Assembly: GCA_020161145.1 (NCBI GenBank)
Contig: JAIUPQ010000002.1
Coordinates: 372,001 to 436,000 of the forward strand
DNA: 64,000 bases
Direction of reading: 5' to 3'
From: Pseudomonadota bacterium
GTDB lineage: Bacteria > Pseudomonadota > Gammaproteobacteria > Burkholderiales > Burkholderiaceae_C
This document shows, piece by piece, positions 25,176 to 33,783 of the stretch (the stretch's first letter is position 1; each line of letters opens with the position of its first letter). Position numbers and translations under genes: made by a program. Under the pieces are notes generated by a model that saw only the letters and a program-made list of their open reading frames with translations, did not search any database and was not told the DNA's origin.

Positions 25176-26309
25176 ATGAAACCCATTGCACTTGCCGCCG
25201 CCACCCTGTTCGCCACCTCACTCGCGCTGGCCGCCCAGGTGGCGTGGTCACCCCCATCGCTGACGTTGACGGAAGGCCCCTTCATGCTCAGCCCGCGCGC
25301 CGGCCATCAGGCCACGGCCCTGCGGTCAGGCCAGGTGCTGTTCACCGGGGGCTGCGCCGAAAGCGGCTGCGATGCCGTCCAGCGCTCGGCCGAGTTGTTC
25401 AACCCGGCGGGGGCCGACGCCGGCCGCTACGCCGCAGCCGGCCGCATGCACGAGGCCCGCGTTTCGCACACGGCCGCGCTGCTGCCCGATGGCCGGGTCT
25501 TGTTGGCGGGCGGTTGGACCGGCGCCGCCACCACGGCCACGACCGAGTGGTACGACCCCCAGACGCGGCAGTTCAGCCGTGCCGCGCCCATGTCGGTGCC
25601 CAGGATGGACGGGACCGCCACGCTGCTCGCCGACGGCAAGGTGCTGATCGTGGGTGGGGCCCCGCAGACCAACCGCCCCAGTGCGACGGTCGATGTCTTC
25701 GATCCAGCCACGAACACGATGGCCGCTGCCGCCCCGCTGCAGACGGCGCGGGCGCATCACGCGGCCGTGCGGCTGCCGGACGGCCGCGTGCTGGTCGTGG
25801 GTGGCCTGGTGGGCCGGGCCGTGGCGACGGCATCGGCCGAGATCTACGACCCGCAAACCGGCCGCTTCGCACCCACCGGCGCCCTGAGCCAGCCCCGCTG
25901 CAAGCTGGCCGCGCTGCCGCTGCAAGATGGCCGCGTGATGGTGTTGGCCGGCTCAACCGATTGCAACGAACGCCGCCGGCTGGCCAGCACCGAAATTTAC
26001 GACCCCAGGACCGGGGTGTTCGGGCCGGGGCCGGTGCTGCGCAACCCGCGCTACAAGGTGGCCAGCGCCGCCGCCGTGCTGCCCAGCGGAGCCGTCCTGA
26101 TTGCCGGTGATGCCCAGGATGTCGAAGTCTGGCGGCCCGGGGAGGCCCAGTTCTCGGCGCTTGCGGGCCGGTTGGCCGCCGGACTCGCCTTCAGCACGGC
26201 GACGCTGTTGCCGGACGGCCAGTTGCTGATTGCTGGCGGCTACGACGAAGACATTGCGCCGACTGCACAGTCCTGGCGGGTCGCCGAGGCCGGGCTGCCG
26301 GCGCGCTGA
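25176..26309 (+). CDS. Secreted Kelch-repeat protein
   Basis: A 377-residue exported protein. The signal peptide is MKPIALAAATLFATSLALAA. After it come about six Kelch-type propeller blades, each with a G(R/K)VL(L/V).GG or equivalent strand: SGQVLFTGGCAESG, DGRVLLAGGWTG, DGKVLIVGGAPQ, DGRVLVVGGLVG, DGRVMVLAGSTD, DGQLLIAGGYDE. Alternate strands contain ..EIYDP.TG.F. Such proteins bind partners or act as galactose-oxidase-like scaffolds. I see no copper-radical site, so a binding role is more likely. Confidence 0.8.
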   Translation: MKPIALAAATLFATSLALAAQVAWSPPSLTLTEGPFMLSPRAGHQATALRSGQVLFTGGCAESGCDAVQRSAELFNPAGADAGRYAAAGRMHEARVSHTAALLPDGRVLLAGGWTGAATTATTEWYDPQTRQFSRAAPMSVPRMDGTATLLADGKVLIVGGAPQTNRPSATVDVFDPATNTMAAAAPLQTARAHHAAVRLPDGRVLVVGGLVGRAVATASAEIYDPQTGRFAPTGALSQPRCKLAALPLQDGRVMVLAGSTDCNERRRLASTEIYDPRTGVFGPGPVLRNPRYKVASAAAVLPSGAVLIAGDAQDVEVWRPGEAQFSALAGRLAAGLAFSTATLLPDGQLLIAGGYDEDIAPTAQSWRVAEAGLPAR

Positions 26310-26335
26310 ATGCGGGTGGGTGCCGGCATAGCGAT

Positions 26336-27691
26336 TCACGCATCGGGTTGCCTTTCGAAAAAGAAACAGTCAGGCAGGAAGGCCGGGGCGATGGAGGCTA
26401 TGTCCTTGGCCGACACGCCGCAGGCGAAGAAGCCGTCGCGCCAATGCCGGACGACATCCGCGAGGCGATCAATTTGCCCGCGTGCCTCTTCAACCGACAA
26501 GCCGAAACGCCCTGCCTGCGACAGGAGGTTGTAGATGCTGGCCGTGCGGCCATAGCTGCCGACGGTCAACGCCAGGTCGCGCCGCTCCAGGCTCACCACA
26601 GGCGCGGGCACGAGGTCGTAGGCCGGAGACAGCCGCCATCCCTCTTGCCTGCGCAGCAGGGCGTGGTTGCGCGGATGATCATCGTTGTTGGTCACGGCGG
26701 CATTGAAGACCATCCGCCTGAACAGTTCGGCGCAGTCGGCTTGCGGTTGGTCGGACCAGCGGCGCAGGTTGTCGGCCATCAGCGGATAGGACCAGCGCTC
26801 CCGGTCCAGATGGCTGTCGCCGCAATCGAGCACGGTCAGGCCGCTGACAAGACCGAATCGCAGGTAGCCCTTGCCGGTGCGGGTCTCGACGTACTGGCGA
26901 TCGAACCGTTGCAGCATCAGCACGTCGCGCTCGCCGACCGTCTCCAGCCGGGCTTGCGTGACGTTCAGGCCGCATCGGCGCGCGAGGTCTAGCGTCGCCA
27001 ATTCGATGCGCTGCAGATTGAAGCGGTCCTCTCTGGCGGGAAATTTGCCCAGCCATAGATGGTGCGCATCCTCGATCGTGGCCTTCGGCCGCGCACCACC
27101 CATGCTGGTGCCTGGATCGAGCTGTTCGAGCAGATGGGCGGCCACGGGGCGTCCTTCTTCGATCGCCTGTGTGGCCGCGATCAGTTCGGCCAACTGGTGG
27201 GTGCGGTTGTACTGGCGCCTGGGCGCGGGCGGCTCGACCTTCAGCCCAAAGCTCAAGTAGCCGGCCCCGTCTTGCGGACCATGCAGCAAATAGTCGATTT
27301 CCTGGAGGTCCGCCGCGCTGCGCTCAAGCTTGTGTTCGATCACGCGCCGGCCCCAGGCGTCGGGGCCAGCGTCCCGCACTGCACCGGGAATGCCCTTGAG
27401 CTGGGTGAATTCGAAGACCTGCTTGGCCAGAGGCAGTCGGAACGGATCGAGTGCCACCGCGTCCGGGCGTTGAAGGTAGCGGTCGCCGTAGCGAAACCGC
27501 CCGATCTGTGTGCCGTCGGGCAGCGTCTGCACCCGGAGCAGCGCGGCCGGCACCGCCTCCAAGGTGCCAGGCAGTTGAATGTAGACATAGGCTTCGCGTA
27601 CTGAGCGCCCCCAGGCCCGGGCTGCGCCCAGTCCCCCTCCCAAGGGGGGCAAGACAACTTGGGGCGGCCCGGCGCGGCGCTCAGAAGTCAT
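26336..27691 (-). CDS. hipA: HipA-family Ser/Thr kinase toxin
   Basis: A 451-residue HipA. Couple_hipA N-terminal domain (YVYIQLPGTLEAVPAALLRV), substrate/ATP loop (SMGGARPKATIED), kinase core (DRFNLQRIELATLDLARRCG, VLMLQRFDRQYVETRTG), catalytic NNDDHPRNHALL and the DFG-like LSPAYDLVPAP. HipA kinases phosphorylate translation targets such as GltX and cause dormancy; HipB neutralises them. The first ~32 residues come from an 84-bp repeat element and are unlike HipA. The family-typical start would be near REAYVY at about 27596. The ATG at 27691 overlaps the end of hipB by 11 bases. Confidence 0.88.
   Translation of the reverse strand: MTSERRAGPPQVVLPPLGGGLGAARAWGRSVREAYVYIQLPGTLEAVPAALLRVQTLPDGTQIGRFRYGDRYLQRPDAVALDPFRLPLAKQVFEFTQLKGIPGAVRDAGPDAWGRRVIEHKLERSAADLQEIDYLLHGPQDGAGYLSFGLKVEPPAPRRQYNRTHQLAELIAATQAIEEGRPVAAHLLEQLDPGTSMGGARPKATIEDAHHLWLGKFPAREDRFNLQRIELATLDLARRCGLNVTQARLETVGERDVLMLQRFDRQYVETRTGKGYLRFGLVSGLTVLDCGDSHLDRERWSYPLMADNLRRWSDQPQADCAELFRRMVFNAAVTNNDDHPRNHALLRRQEGWRLSPAYDLVPAPVVSLERRDLALTVGSYGRTASIYNLLSQAGRFGLSVEEARGQIDRLADVVRHWRDGFFACGVSAKDIASIAPAFLPDCFFFERQPDA
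27601..27684. repeat. 84-bp element with terminal inverted repeats at the hipB/hipA junction
   Basis: Bounded by CTGAGCGCC (27601-27609) and its exact reverse complement GGCGCTCAG (27676-27684). Inside are a CCCCCTCCCAAGGGGGG stem and an ACTTGGGGCGGCC segment. I recognise this composition from short dispersed palindromic repeats in Comamonadaceae genomes. On the minus strand it supplies the last bases of hipB and the first ~30 codons of hipA, with no frame break. Confidence 0.6.
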
Positions 27692-28025
27692 AGTCGTCGC
27701 CCGCCTTGCGGGCCTTGCCCGCCCGCTTTGGGCGGCGCGACGCTTCGAGCGCCTTGCCGTGGAGATCGCTGTCGGGATCCGCCACCGCGTCCAGCGACTG
27801 GTCCAGGCCGAGTGCCCACAGGACGGTGACGCACACGCCGACCGCCGTACCTGGCTTGCCGAGCTCCAGCGCCGTCAGGGTGTTGCGGTTGATGCCCGCT
27901 TTGCCGGCGAGATCGGCAACCGACCAACCGCGCCGAATGCGCGCCACCCGGATGCGCTGGCCCAGCTGGACGACGCGCTCGGTGGCTTGCGATGGCATCA
28001 CGAATTTACTCATGAAACTAGGCAT
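27681..28025 (-). CDS. hipB: HipB-type antitoxin, XRE helix-turn-helix
   Basis: Up to 114 residues. The central XRE domain is QLGQRIRVARIRRGWSVADL, then AGKAGINRNTLTALELGKPG, and the end is a basic tail (RRPKRAGKARKAGDDYDF), as is usual for HipB. It represses its own operon and binds HipA. ATGs at 28025, 28013 and 27998 are possible. I list the longest; the operator palindrome overlaps the first two. The stop lies in the repeat element and overlaps hipA. Confidence 0.85.
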   Translation of the reverse strand: MPSFMSKFVMPSQATERVVQLGQRIRVARIRRGWSVADLAGKAGINRNTLTALELGKPGTAVGVCVTVLWALGLDQSLDAVADPDSDLHGKALEASRRPKRAGKARKAGDDYDF

Positions 28026-28075
28026 TTCATATACTCAACGCCCACTATGCTAGGCTTTTAGCGCGTAGAGAACAA
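28012..28075 (-). promoter_or_regulatory. hipBA promoter with repeated operator motif
   Basis: Minus-strand -35 TTGTTC (28070-28075) and -10 TAGCAT (28047-28052) are 17 bases apart. Downstream, ATGAAA-CTAGGCA-TTTCAT (28012-28030) is a perfect inverted repeat. Its core CTAGGC recurs at 28050-28055, over the -10, in the same orientation and 32 bases away. This is the expected layout of HipB autorepression; the site is not the E. coli HipB consensus. Confidence 0.5.
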
Positions 28076-28253
28076 GACTGAAGACGGGAAGAATTTCGCC
28101 AAATTAGGCAAACAAGTCGATAGTGCCTTGTATTTTGGGCATTTTGTAGGGGCTGTGGCAGCACGTCCCGATCGCCACCCGTTGGCCTGAGCGCATGAAC
28201 TAGCTTTGCAGCCGTCGTTCATGCTCCGTACGTGCTGAACGCCGTCAGCGCCA
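28076..28253. other. AT-richer gap between hipB promoter and LysR gene
   Basis: Noncoding in all frames as far as I can see. It is visibly richer in A/T than the flanks, as is the hip locus, supporting acquisition of that locus. I see no terminator or RNA gene in it. Confidence 0.4.
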
Positions 28254-29240
28254 TCACCGCCGCTGCCCGGCCCCCAGGCTGCGCTTGCGGTGGCCCGCCG
28301 GGTTGGCCGCGCGGGCTGCCTGTGCCAGCTGCTCGCGCTGCTCGATCAGAAAGTCCATCAAGGCCCGGATCTTGGCCGGCATCTGGGCCCGTGACGGCAC
28401 GTAGAGATAAAAGCCCGGGAACGGGGGGCACCAGGCCTCCAGCACCCGCACCAGCGTGCCCTCTGCCAGGTGCTGGCGCACGCACAGGTCGATGTGCCGC
28501 ACCAGCCCCACGCCTTGCAGCGCGCCGCGCAGCATGCTTTCGTCGTCGTTGAACACGGCATTGCCCTGGGGCTCGAACACCAGGGTGCGGCCTTCGGCAT
28601 CGGGCGAGGTGAAGGCCCAGCGGTCGATGGTGCCGCTGGAGGTGAAGCGATAGGCCAGGCAGTTGTGCTGCGTCAGGTCGGCAGGCGTCTGGGGCACGCC
28701 ATGCCGCTCGAAATACCCGGGTGAGCCCACGATGGCCATCTCCAGCGGCGGCGTGACGGGTACCGCCACCATGTGGGCGTCCAGGCTCTCGCCCAGGCGC
28801 AAGCCCACATCCAGCCCCTGGGCCACGATGTTGGTGAAGCCGTCGTCCATCACCAACTCCAGCCGCAGCTTGGGGTGGCGTGCCAGAAATGCACCCAGGT
28901 GCGGCTCGATCAGCAGCCGTGCGGCAATGCGCGAAGCACTCATGCGGATCAGGCCCGAGGGCTCGGCATGCGCCTCGCCCACCTCCTTTACAGCCTGCTC
29001 GATGGCGGTGAGCGCGGGCTGCACCACATCCAGCAGGCGCTGGCCTTCAGCCGTCAGCGACATGTCCCGCGTCGTGCGGTTGAGCAGCCGCACGTTCAGG
29101 CGCTGCTCCAGCCCTTTGAGGTGTTGGGACAGCGCGGCGCGCGTCACCTCCATCTCCGTGGCCGCCTTGGTGAAGCTGCGGTGGCGGGCAATGTGGGCGA
29201 ACCAGGTCAGGGACGAGAGAAGGGCGGGATCGAGTGGCAT
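28254..29240 (-). CDS. LysR family transcriptional regulator
   Basis: A 328-residue LysR regulator. Helix-turn-helix TWFAHIARHRSFTKAATEME and TRAALSQHLKGLEQRLNVRL (residues 11-51), then an effector domain (GLIRMSASRIAARLLIEPHL, GFTNIVAQGLDVGLRLGES). The C-terminus is long and basic. It is divergent from the hydrolase operon at 29366, with 125 bases between starts, and likely controls it. AT-rich sequence with an AGTTTAACTAAC stretch just upstream may hold the operator. Confidence 0.85.
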   Translation of the reverse strand: MPLDPALLSSLTWFAHIARHRSFTKAATEMEVTRAALSQHLKGLEQRLNVRLLNRTTRDMSLTAEGQRLLDVVQPALTAIEQAVKEVGEAHAEPSGLIRMSASRIAARLLIEPHLGAFLARHPKLRLELVMDDGFTNIVAQGLDVGLRLGESLDAHMVAVPVTPPLEMAIVGSPGYFERHGVPQTPADLTQHNCLAYRFTSSGTIDRWAFTSPDAEGRTLVFEPQGNAVFNDDESMLRGALQGVGLVRHIDLCVRQHLAEGTLVRVLEAWCPPFPGFYLYVPSRAQMPAKIRALMDFLIEQREQLAQAARAANPAGHRKRSLGAGQRR

Positions 29241-29365
29241 TTGTTTAGTTTAACTAACCATTTATGCGGCAAATGAGTGATTTATTTAATCCAATAAGGG
29301 CGGCAACATCCAGCCTGTTTCTGTCGCTTTGCCGACGATTTTTCAACTCGCAACGAGGAGATCTC

Positions 29366-30283
29366 ATGCCCCGAACCACGTTCAAGAACCTCAACGGCCA
29401 AGGCATCACCATGGCTGCCGTCGTCGAGTTCCCGGCCGACTTTGACAAGAGCAGGACGTACCCCGCCGTGGTCGTCTCGCACCCCGGCGGTGGTGTCAAG
29501 GAGCAGACGGCCGGCCTCTATGCCCGAAAGCTGGCCGAGCACGGGTTGATCGCCATTGCGTTTGACCGCTCCTACCAGGGCGAGAGCACCGGCGAGCCGC
29601 GCCAGTTGGAGAACCCCTACATCAGCACCGAAGACGTCAGCGCCGTGATCGACTACCTGACCACACTGCCTTACGTGGACAAGGCCCGGATTGGCGCCAT
29701 GGGCATTTGCGCGGGCGCAGGCTACAGCGCCAACGCGGCCATCAACGACCGCCGCATCAAGGCGCTGGGCATGGTGAGCGCAGTGAACATCGGCCAGATG
29801 TTCCGCAACGGCTGGGAGAACACCGTCAAGGATGCCGACGCGCTGCCTTACCTTGAAGCGGGCGCTGCGGCCCGCACCGCCGATGCGGGCAACAACGGCA
29901 TGGCGACCATTCCGCTGGCCCCGCTGAAGGAAGAAGACGCACCCAATGCCGAGTTGCGCGGCGCCTGGGAGTACTACCACACCCCCCGATGCCAGCACCC
30001 CAATGCGCCGGGCTACACGCTGGCGCGCAACCTCACGCAAATCATCACCTACGACGCCTACAACAAGGCCGAGGCCTTCCTGACCCAACCCGTTCTGGCC
30101 GTGGCCGGCAGCAAGGCGGGCAGCAAGTGGATGAGCGACGACTTGATCGCCCGCGCGGCCAGCCAGGACAAGACGCTGTACGTGGTCGATGGTGCCGACC
30201 ACATGGACTTGTATGACGTGCCCAGGTACGTGGATGAGGCCGTCTCGAAGCTGGCGCCGTTCTTCCAGGCCAAGCTGAAGTAA
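29366..30283 (+). CDS. Alpha/beta hydrolase with cysteine nucleophile (paralogue 1)
   Basis: A 305-residue alpha/beta hydrolase of the dienelactone-hydrolase/YcjY type. The nucleophile elbow is GICAGAG with Cys115 in place of serine. An oxyanion-side SHPGGGVKEQTAGLYARKLA motif and the histidine in VDGADHMDLYD complete the set. ATG at 29366 with GAGGAG upstream. The substrate is unknown; Cys nucleophiles occur in dienelactone hydrolases. Tandem with a close paralogue at 30325, both probably under the divergent LysR. Confidence 0.75.
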   Translation: MPRTTFKNLNGQGITMAAVVEFPADFDKSRTYPAVVVSHPGGGVKEQTAGLYARKLAEHGLIAIAFDRSYQGESTGEPRQLENPYISTEDVSAVIDYLTTLPYVDKARIGAMGICAGAGYSANAAINDRRIKALGMVSAVNIGQMFRNGWENTVKDADALPYLEAGAAARTADAGNNGMATIPLAPLKEEDAPNAELRGAWEYYHTPRCQHPNAPGYTLARNLTQIITYDAYNKAEAFLTQPVLAVAGSKAGSKWMSDDLIARAASQDKTLYVVDGADHMDLYDVPRYVDEAVSKLAPFFQAKLK

Positions 30284-30324
30284 GACCGGTCACTCCTTTT
30301 TTCCAACCAACCCACGAGTTATTC

Positions 30325-31251
30325 ATGAGCACGACAAAGAGCATTCAGATCAAGCACACCTACTGGCACATTGCTGCGGACTTGCATCTCCCACCCGGTT
30401 TCGACGACAAGAAGAAGTACCCGGCCATCATCAGTGCCCACCCCATCGGCAGTTGCAAGGAGCAGACCGCCGGGAACGTCTACGGGAAGAAGCTGGCGGA
30501 GGCCGGGTTTGTCGTCATCGCCTTTGACCGCAGCACGCAAGGGCAGAGCGGTGGCGAGCCCCGATCCATCGAAGATCCGGCCATGGCGGTGGAAGACTTC
30601 AGCCGGGTCATGGACTACCTGGTCACGCTGCCTTACGTCGATGCCGACCGCATCGGGGTGCTGGGCATCTGTGGCGGCGGTGGCTACGCCATCAATGCGA
30701 CCATGACCGAGCGCCGCATCAAGGCCCTGGTCAGCATCACGGGCGTCAACTACGGCCGCCTGTGTCGCGAAGGCTTCAGCGGTTTCGATCCCATCGGCCA
30801 GATGGAGGCCATGGCCAGGCAACGCACGGCCGAGGCCCGGGGCGAGGCACTCAAGGTAGACCTGTTCGTCCCCCCGTCAATGGATGCGGCAGTCCAGTCG
30901 GGCATGACGGACATTGACGTGCTTGGGGCGACAGACTACTACCGCAATCGCTGCGTCAACGAAAACGCCGGCACGCGGGCACTGTTCTCGCATCGCGCGG
31001 CCTCCGTCGGCTGGGATGCCTTCCACCTGGCCGAGACGCTTCTGACGACGCCCATGATGGTGGTGGTTGGGGACAAGCCGGGCGGATTTGGCGCCTACCG
31101 CGATGGACTGGAGATCTATGCGCGCGCCGCATCAAAGGTCAAGAAACTGGTGGTCGTCGAAGGCTGGTCGCACTACGACCTGTACGACAAGCCCGAACCG
31201 GTGGCCATCGCCATGGCCCGGGTGGTGCCGTTCTTCAAAAGCACGCTGTGA
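30325..31251 (+). CDS. Alpha/beta hydrolase with cysteine nucleophile (paralogue 2)
   Basis: A 308-residue paralogue of the preceding gene product, with the same layout: SAHPIGSCKEQTAGNVYGKK, FDRSTQGQSGGEPR, nucleophile elbow GICGGGG with Cys116, and VEGWSHYDLYD with the catalytic histidine. Identity is moderate, so the duplication is old and the pair may have divergent substrates. The next gene follows after 14 bases, indicating one operon with an NAD(P)-binding protein. Confidence 0.75.
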   Translation: MSTTKSIQIKHTYWHIAADLHLPPGFDDKKKYPAIISAHPIGSCKEQTAGNVYGKKLAEAGFVVIAFDRSTQGQSGGEPRSIEDPAMAVEDFSRVMDYLVTLPYVDADRIGVLGICGGGGYAINATMTERRIKALVSITGVNYGRLCREGFSGFDPIGQMEAMARQRTAEARGEALKVDLFVPPSMDAAVQSGMTDIDVLGATDYYRNRCVNENAGTRALFSHRAASVGWDAFHLAETLLTTPMMVVVGDKPGGFGAYRDGLEIYARAASKVKKLVVVEGWSHYDLYDKPEPVAIAMARVVPFFKSTL

Positions 31252-31265
31252 GCCCGGAGCCCGCC

Positions 31266-31904
31266 ATGACCCATGTCCTCATCCTCGGTGCCAGTGGCCA
31301 GATCGCCCAATGGGTCGTCAAAGCTCTCGCCGACGACAAGAACCTGCGCCAGACCCTGATGCTGCGCGACCCCAAAAAGCTCACGGGCCAGGAGCCCGCC
31401 AACGCCCAGGTCGTGATCGGCAATGTGCTGGACAAGAAACTGCTCAAGGACGCCATGGCCGGCCAGGACATCGTCTATGCCAACCTCACCGGCGCCGACC
31501 TGGACCAGCAGGCCCAGGCCGTCATCGCCGCCATGCAGGCGGCGGGCGTCAAGCGCCTGGTCTTTGTGCTGTCGCTGGGCATCTATGACGAAGTGCCGGG
31601 CCCGTTCGGCGCGTGGAACCAAGCCACCATCGGCGAAGACTTGAAGCCCTTCCGCCGCGCCGCCGATCTGATCGAAGCCTCGGGCCTCAGCTATACCTTG
31701 TTGCGCCCGGCCTGGCTGACGGACGAGGACGAGGTGGACTACGAACTGACTGCCAAAGGCCAGCCCTTCAAGGGCACCGTGGTCTCGCGCCGCAGTGTGG
31801 GCGACCTGATCGCCAAGGTCATCGCATCGCCCGGCCTGCACGTGGGCGAAAGCCTGGGCGTGAACAAGCCCAACAGCGACGGCGACAAGCCGTACTTCAT
31901 GTAA
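31266..31904 (+). CDS. NAD(P)H-binding Rossmann protein (atypical SDR)
   Basis: A 212-residue NAD(P)-binding protein of the SDR_a5/NmrA-like type. Starts with THVLILGASGQIAQWVVKAL and continues with VIGNVLDKKLLKDAMAGQD, RLVFVLSLGIYDEVPG and SYTLLRPAWLTDEDEVDYE. No YxxxK pair is visible, so it may sense or bind the cofactor rather than catalyse. ATG at 31266 has GGAG upstream; a GTG at 31248 overlapping the previous gene is possible. Third gene of the hydrolase operon. Confidence 0.75.
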   Translation: MTHVLILGASGQIAQWVVKALADDKNLRQTLMLRDPKKLTGQEPANAQVVIGNVLDKKLLKDAMAGQDIVYANLTGADLDQQAQAVIAAMQAAGVKRLVFVLSLGIYDEVPGPFGAWNQATIGEDLKPFRRAADLIEASGLSYTLLRPAWLTDEDEVDYELTAKGQPFKGTVVSRRSVGDLIAKVIASPGLHVGESLGVNKPNSDGDKPYFM

Positions 31905-32084
31905 ATCGGGGCTGGCCACCGACTCGTCGTCGATGAGGCCCGCCACCTGTCCGGCGGCGATCGGCCCTGGCACGCATGGCCATCTAAGTGGCGCGCTTGG
32001 CATGTCGCCGGTCGGGGTGGCACGCTAAGCTGTTCCCACGCACTGGACTCCGGTCTGGTCATCACCGGTCCCGGGCACATTCGC

Positions 32085-33095
32085 ATGGCACGCCACCTCA
32101 CCTTTTCATTGGACATCGGCTGGCGCACGCTGCTGGCGGACTTCGGCCTGAAGCCCGAGCATGTGCTGCGCAAGGCCGGACTGCCCGAAGACCTGTTCTC
32201 CCGCGCTGAGCGTGGCCTCAATACGGACGAGTACTTCCGCTTCTGGCGCGCGCTGGAGCAGGAGGCGGGCGATCCCCTGTTTGCGCTGCATCTGGTGGAA
32301 AAAGTATCGGCCGAGGTGTTCGATCCGCCCCTGTTCGCCGCGCTGTGCAGCGCCAACCTGATGCAGGCGGTGCAGCGGCTGGCCAAGTACAAACAACTCG
32401 TGGCGCCCATGAGCCTGGCGGTGGGCGTGGACGGCGCGGGGTCGCTCACGGTGTCGCCGCGCTGGCTGTCGGTGCAGACCGAGGTGCCTTACGCGCTGCA
32501 GGTGGCCGAGGTGGCCTTCTTGCTGCGCCTTGCCCGCCTGGCCACACGCGAGCCGGTTCAGGCGCTGCGGGTGGAGCTGCCGCAGCTGCCGCCCAGCGCC
32601 TGCGCGCGCGACTACAAGCGCTTCTTCGGCGTGCCCGTGCAACGGGGGGATGCGCCCCGCATCGGCTTCGCCGCAGCCGACGCGCTGCGCCCCTTCCTCA
32701 CCGTGAACGAAGGCATGTGGCGCGTGTTCGAGCCCGACCTGCGCCGCCGGCTCAGCCAGCTGGATGCCGCCGCCACCACGGGCGAGCGCGTGCGCGCCGT
32801 GCTGCTGGAGCTGCTGCCCAGCAACACGGCCACCATCGAGAAAGCCGCCGAGCGCCTGGGGATGAGCAAGCGCACCCTGCAGCGCCGCCTGGAAGACGAG
32901 GGCGAGAACTTCCGCGCCCTGGTCCACACCACCCGCGAAAGCCTGGCCCGCCACTACCTCGGGAGCACGACGATGACGGGCGGCGAGATAGCCTTTCTGC
33001 TGGGCTTTGAAGACCCCAACTCCTTCTACCGCGCCTTTCTGGAATGGACGGGCCAGACGCCGGACACCGCCCGCAGCGCCATGCGTATGAACTGA
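32085..33095 (+). CDS. AraC family regulator with Arabinose_bd-type N-domain
   Basis: A 336-residue OruR/ArgR-like AraC regulator. Residues 15-200 resemble the PF12625 ligand domain (LLADFGLKPEHVLRKAGLPE, ALCSANLMQAVQRLAKYKQL). The C-terminal AraC helix-turn-helix pair is visible as IEKAAERLGMSKRTLQRRL and EIAFLLGFEDPNSFYRAFLE. Its ligand is unknown. Twelve bases separate it from the next gene, so it may be cotranscribed with the oxidoreductase and patatin genes. Confidence 0.85.
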   Translation: MARHLTFSLDIGWRTLLADFGLKPEHVLRKAGLPEDLFSRAERGLNTDEYFRFWRALEQEAGDPLFALHLVEKVSAEVFDPPLFAALCSANLMQAVQRLAKYKQLVAPMSLAVGVDGAGSLTVSPRWLSVQTEVPYALQVAEVAFLLRLARLATREPVQALRVELPQLPPSACARDYKRFFGVPVQRGDAPRIGFAAADALRPFLTVNEGMWRVFEPDLRRRLSQLDAAATTGERVRAVLLELLPSNTATIEKAAERLGMSKRTLQRRLEDEGENFRALVHTTRESLARHYLGSTTMTGGEIAFLLGFEDPNSFYRAFLEWTGQTPDTARSAMRMN

Positions 33096-33107
33096 GGACG
33101 ATCACCC

Positions 33108-33782
33108 ATGACCGAACAAGAGAACCCACGCAACGTGCTGCTGGCCGGCGCCACCGGACTCGTCGGCGGCCTGCTGCTGCAGGCCTTGCTGGCCGACGGC
33201 GGTGTCAGCGAAGTCCACGCGCTGACCCGCCGTCCGCTGGCCCTGCACCACCCCAAGCTGCAGACCCACACCGTGGATTTCGCCCACCTGCCCGCGCTGC
33301 CACCGGTGGACGAGGTGTACCTGGCCCTGGGCACCACGATCAAGGTGGCGGGCAGCCAGGCGGCCTTTCGTGCGGTGGATTTCGATGCCAACCTGGCCGT
33401 GGCCCAGGCCGCGTTCGCGGCAGGGGCGCGCCGCGCGGGCCTGGTCAGCGCCGGATCGGCCAACGCCCGGTCGGCCGCGTTCTATACCCGCGTCAAGGGC
33501 GAACTGGAGGATGCGCTCAAGGCCATGTCCTTCAAGGCGCTGGTGATCGCCCAGCCCTCGCTGCTGCTGGACCAGCGCGATGGCCTGGGCCAGCCCTCGC
33601 GCTTGGGCGAGCGCATCGCCATCCCGGTGGCCAGGCTGCTCGCGCCCATCCTGCCCGGGGCCTACAAGCCCGTGCATGCCCGGGCCGTCGCCCAGGCGCT
33701 GGTGCGCACCGTGCCCACGGCCGAGGGCGTGATCGTCCTCCCTTCCGACGTGCTGGCCCGCATCGGCGCCGAGCGGGGGTGA
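33108..33782 (+). CDS. NAD(P)H-binding oxidoreductase, HTATIP2-like
   Basis: A 224-residue atypical SDR. Nucleotide motif NVLLAGATGLVGGLLLQALL at the start, then LALGTTIKVAGSQAAFRAVD, SAGSANARSAAFYTRVKGEL with a YxxxK pair (YTRVK), and IAQPSLLLDQRD. This is the pattern of HTATIP2/TIP30-like and Semialdhyde_dh-like reductases. The reaction is unknown. Followed one base later by the patatin gene. Confidence 0.75.
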   Translation: MTEQENPRNVLLAGATGLVGGLLLQALLADGGVSEVHALTRRPLALHHPKLQTHTVDFAHLPALPPVDEVYLALGTTIKVAGSQAAFRAVDFDANLAVAQAAFAAGARRAGLVSAGSANARSAAFYTRVKGELEDALKAMSFKALVIAQPSLLLDQRDGLGQPSRLGERIAIPVARLLAPILPGAYKPVHARAVAQALVRTVPTAEGVIVLPSDVLARIGAERG

Positions 33783-33783
33783 G

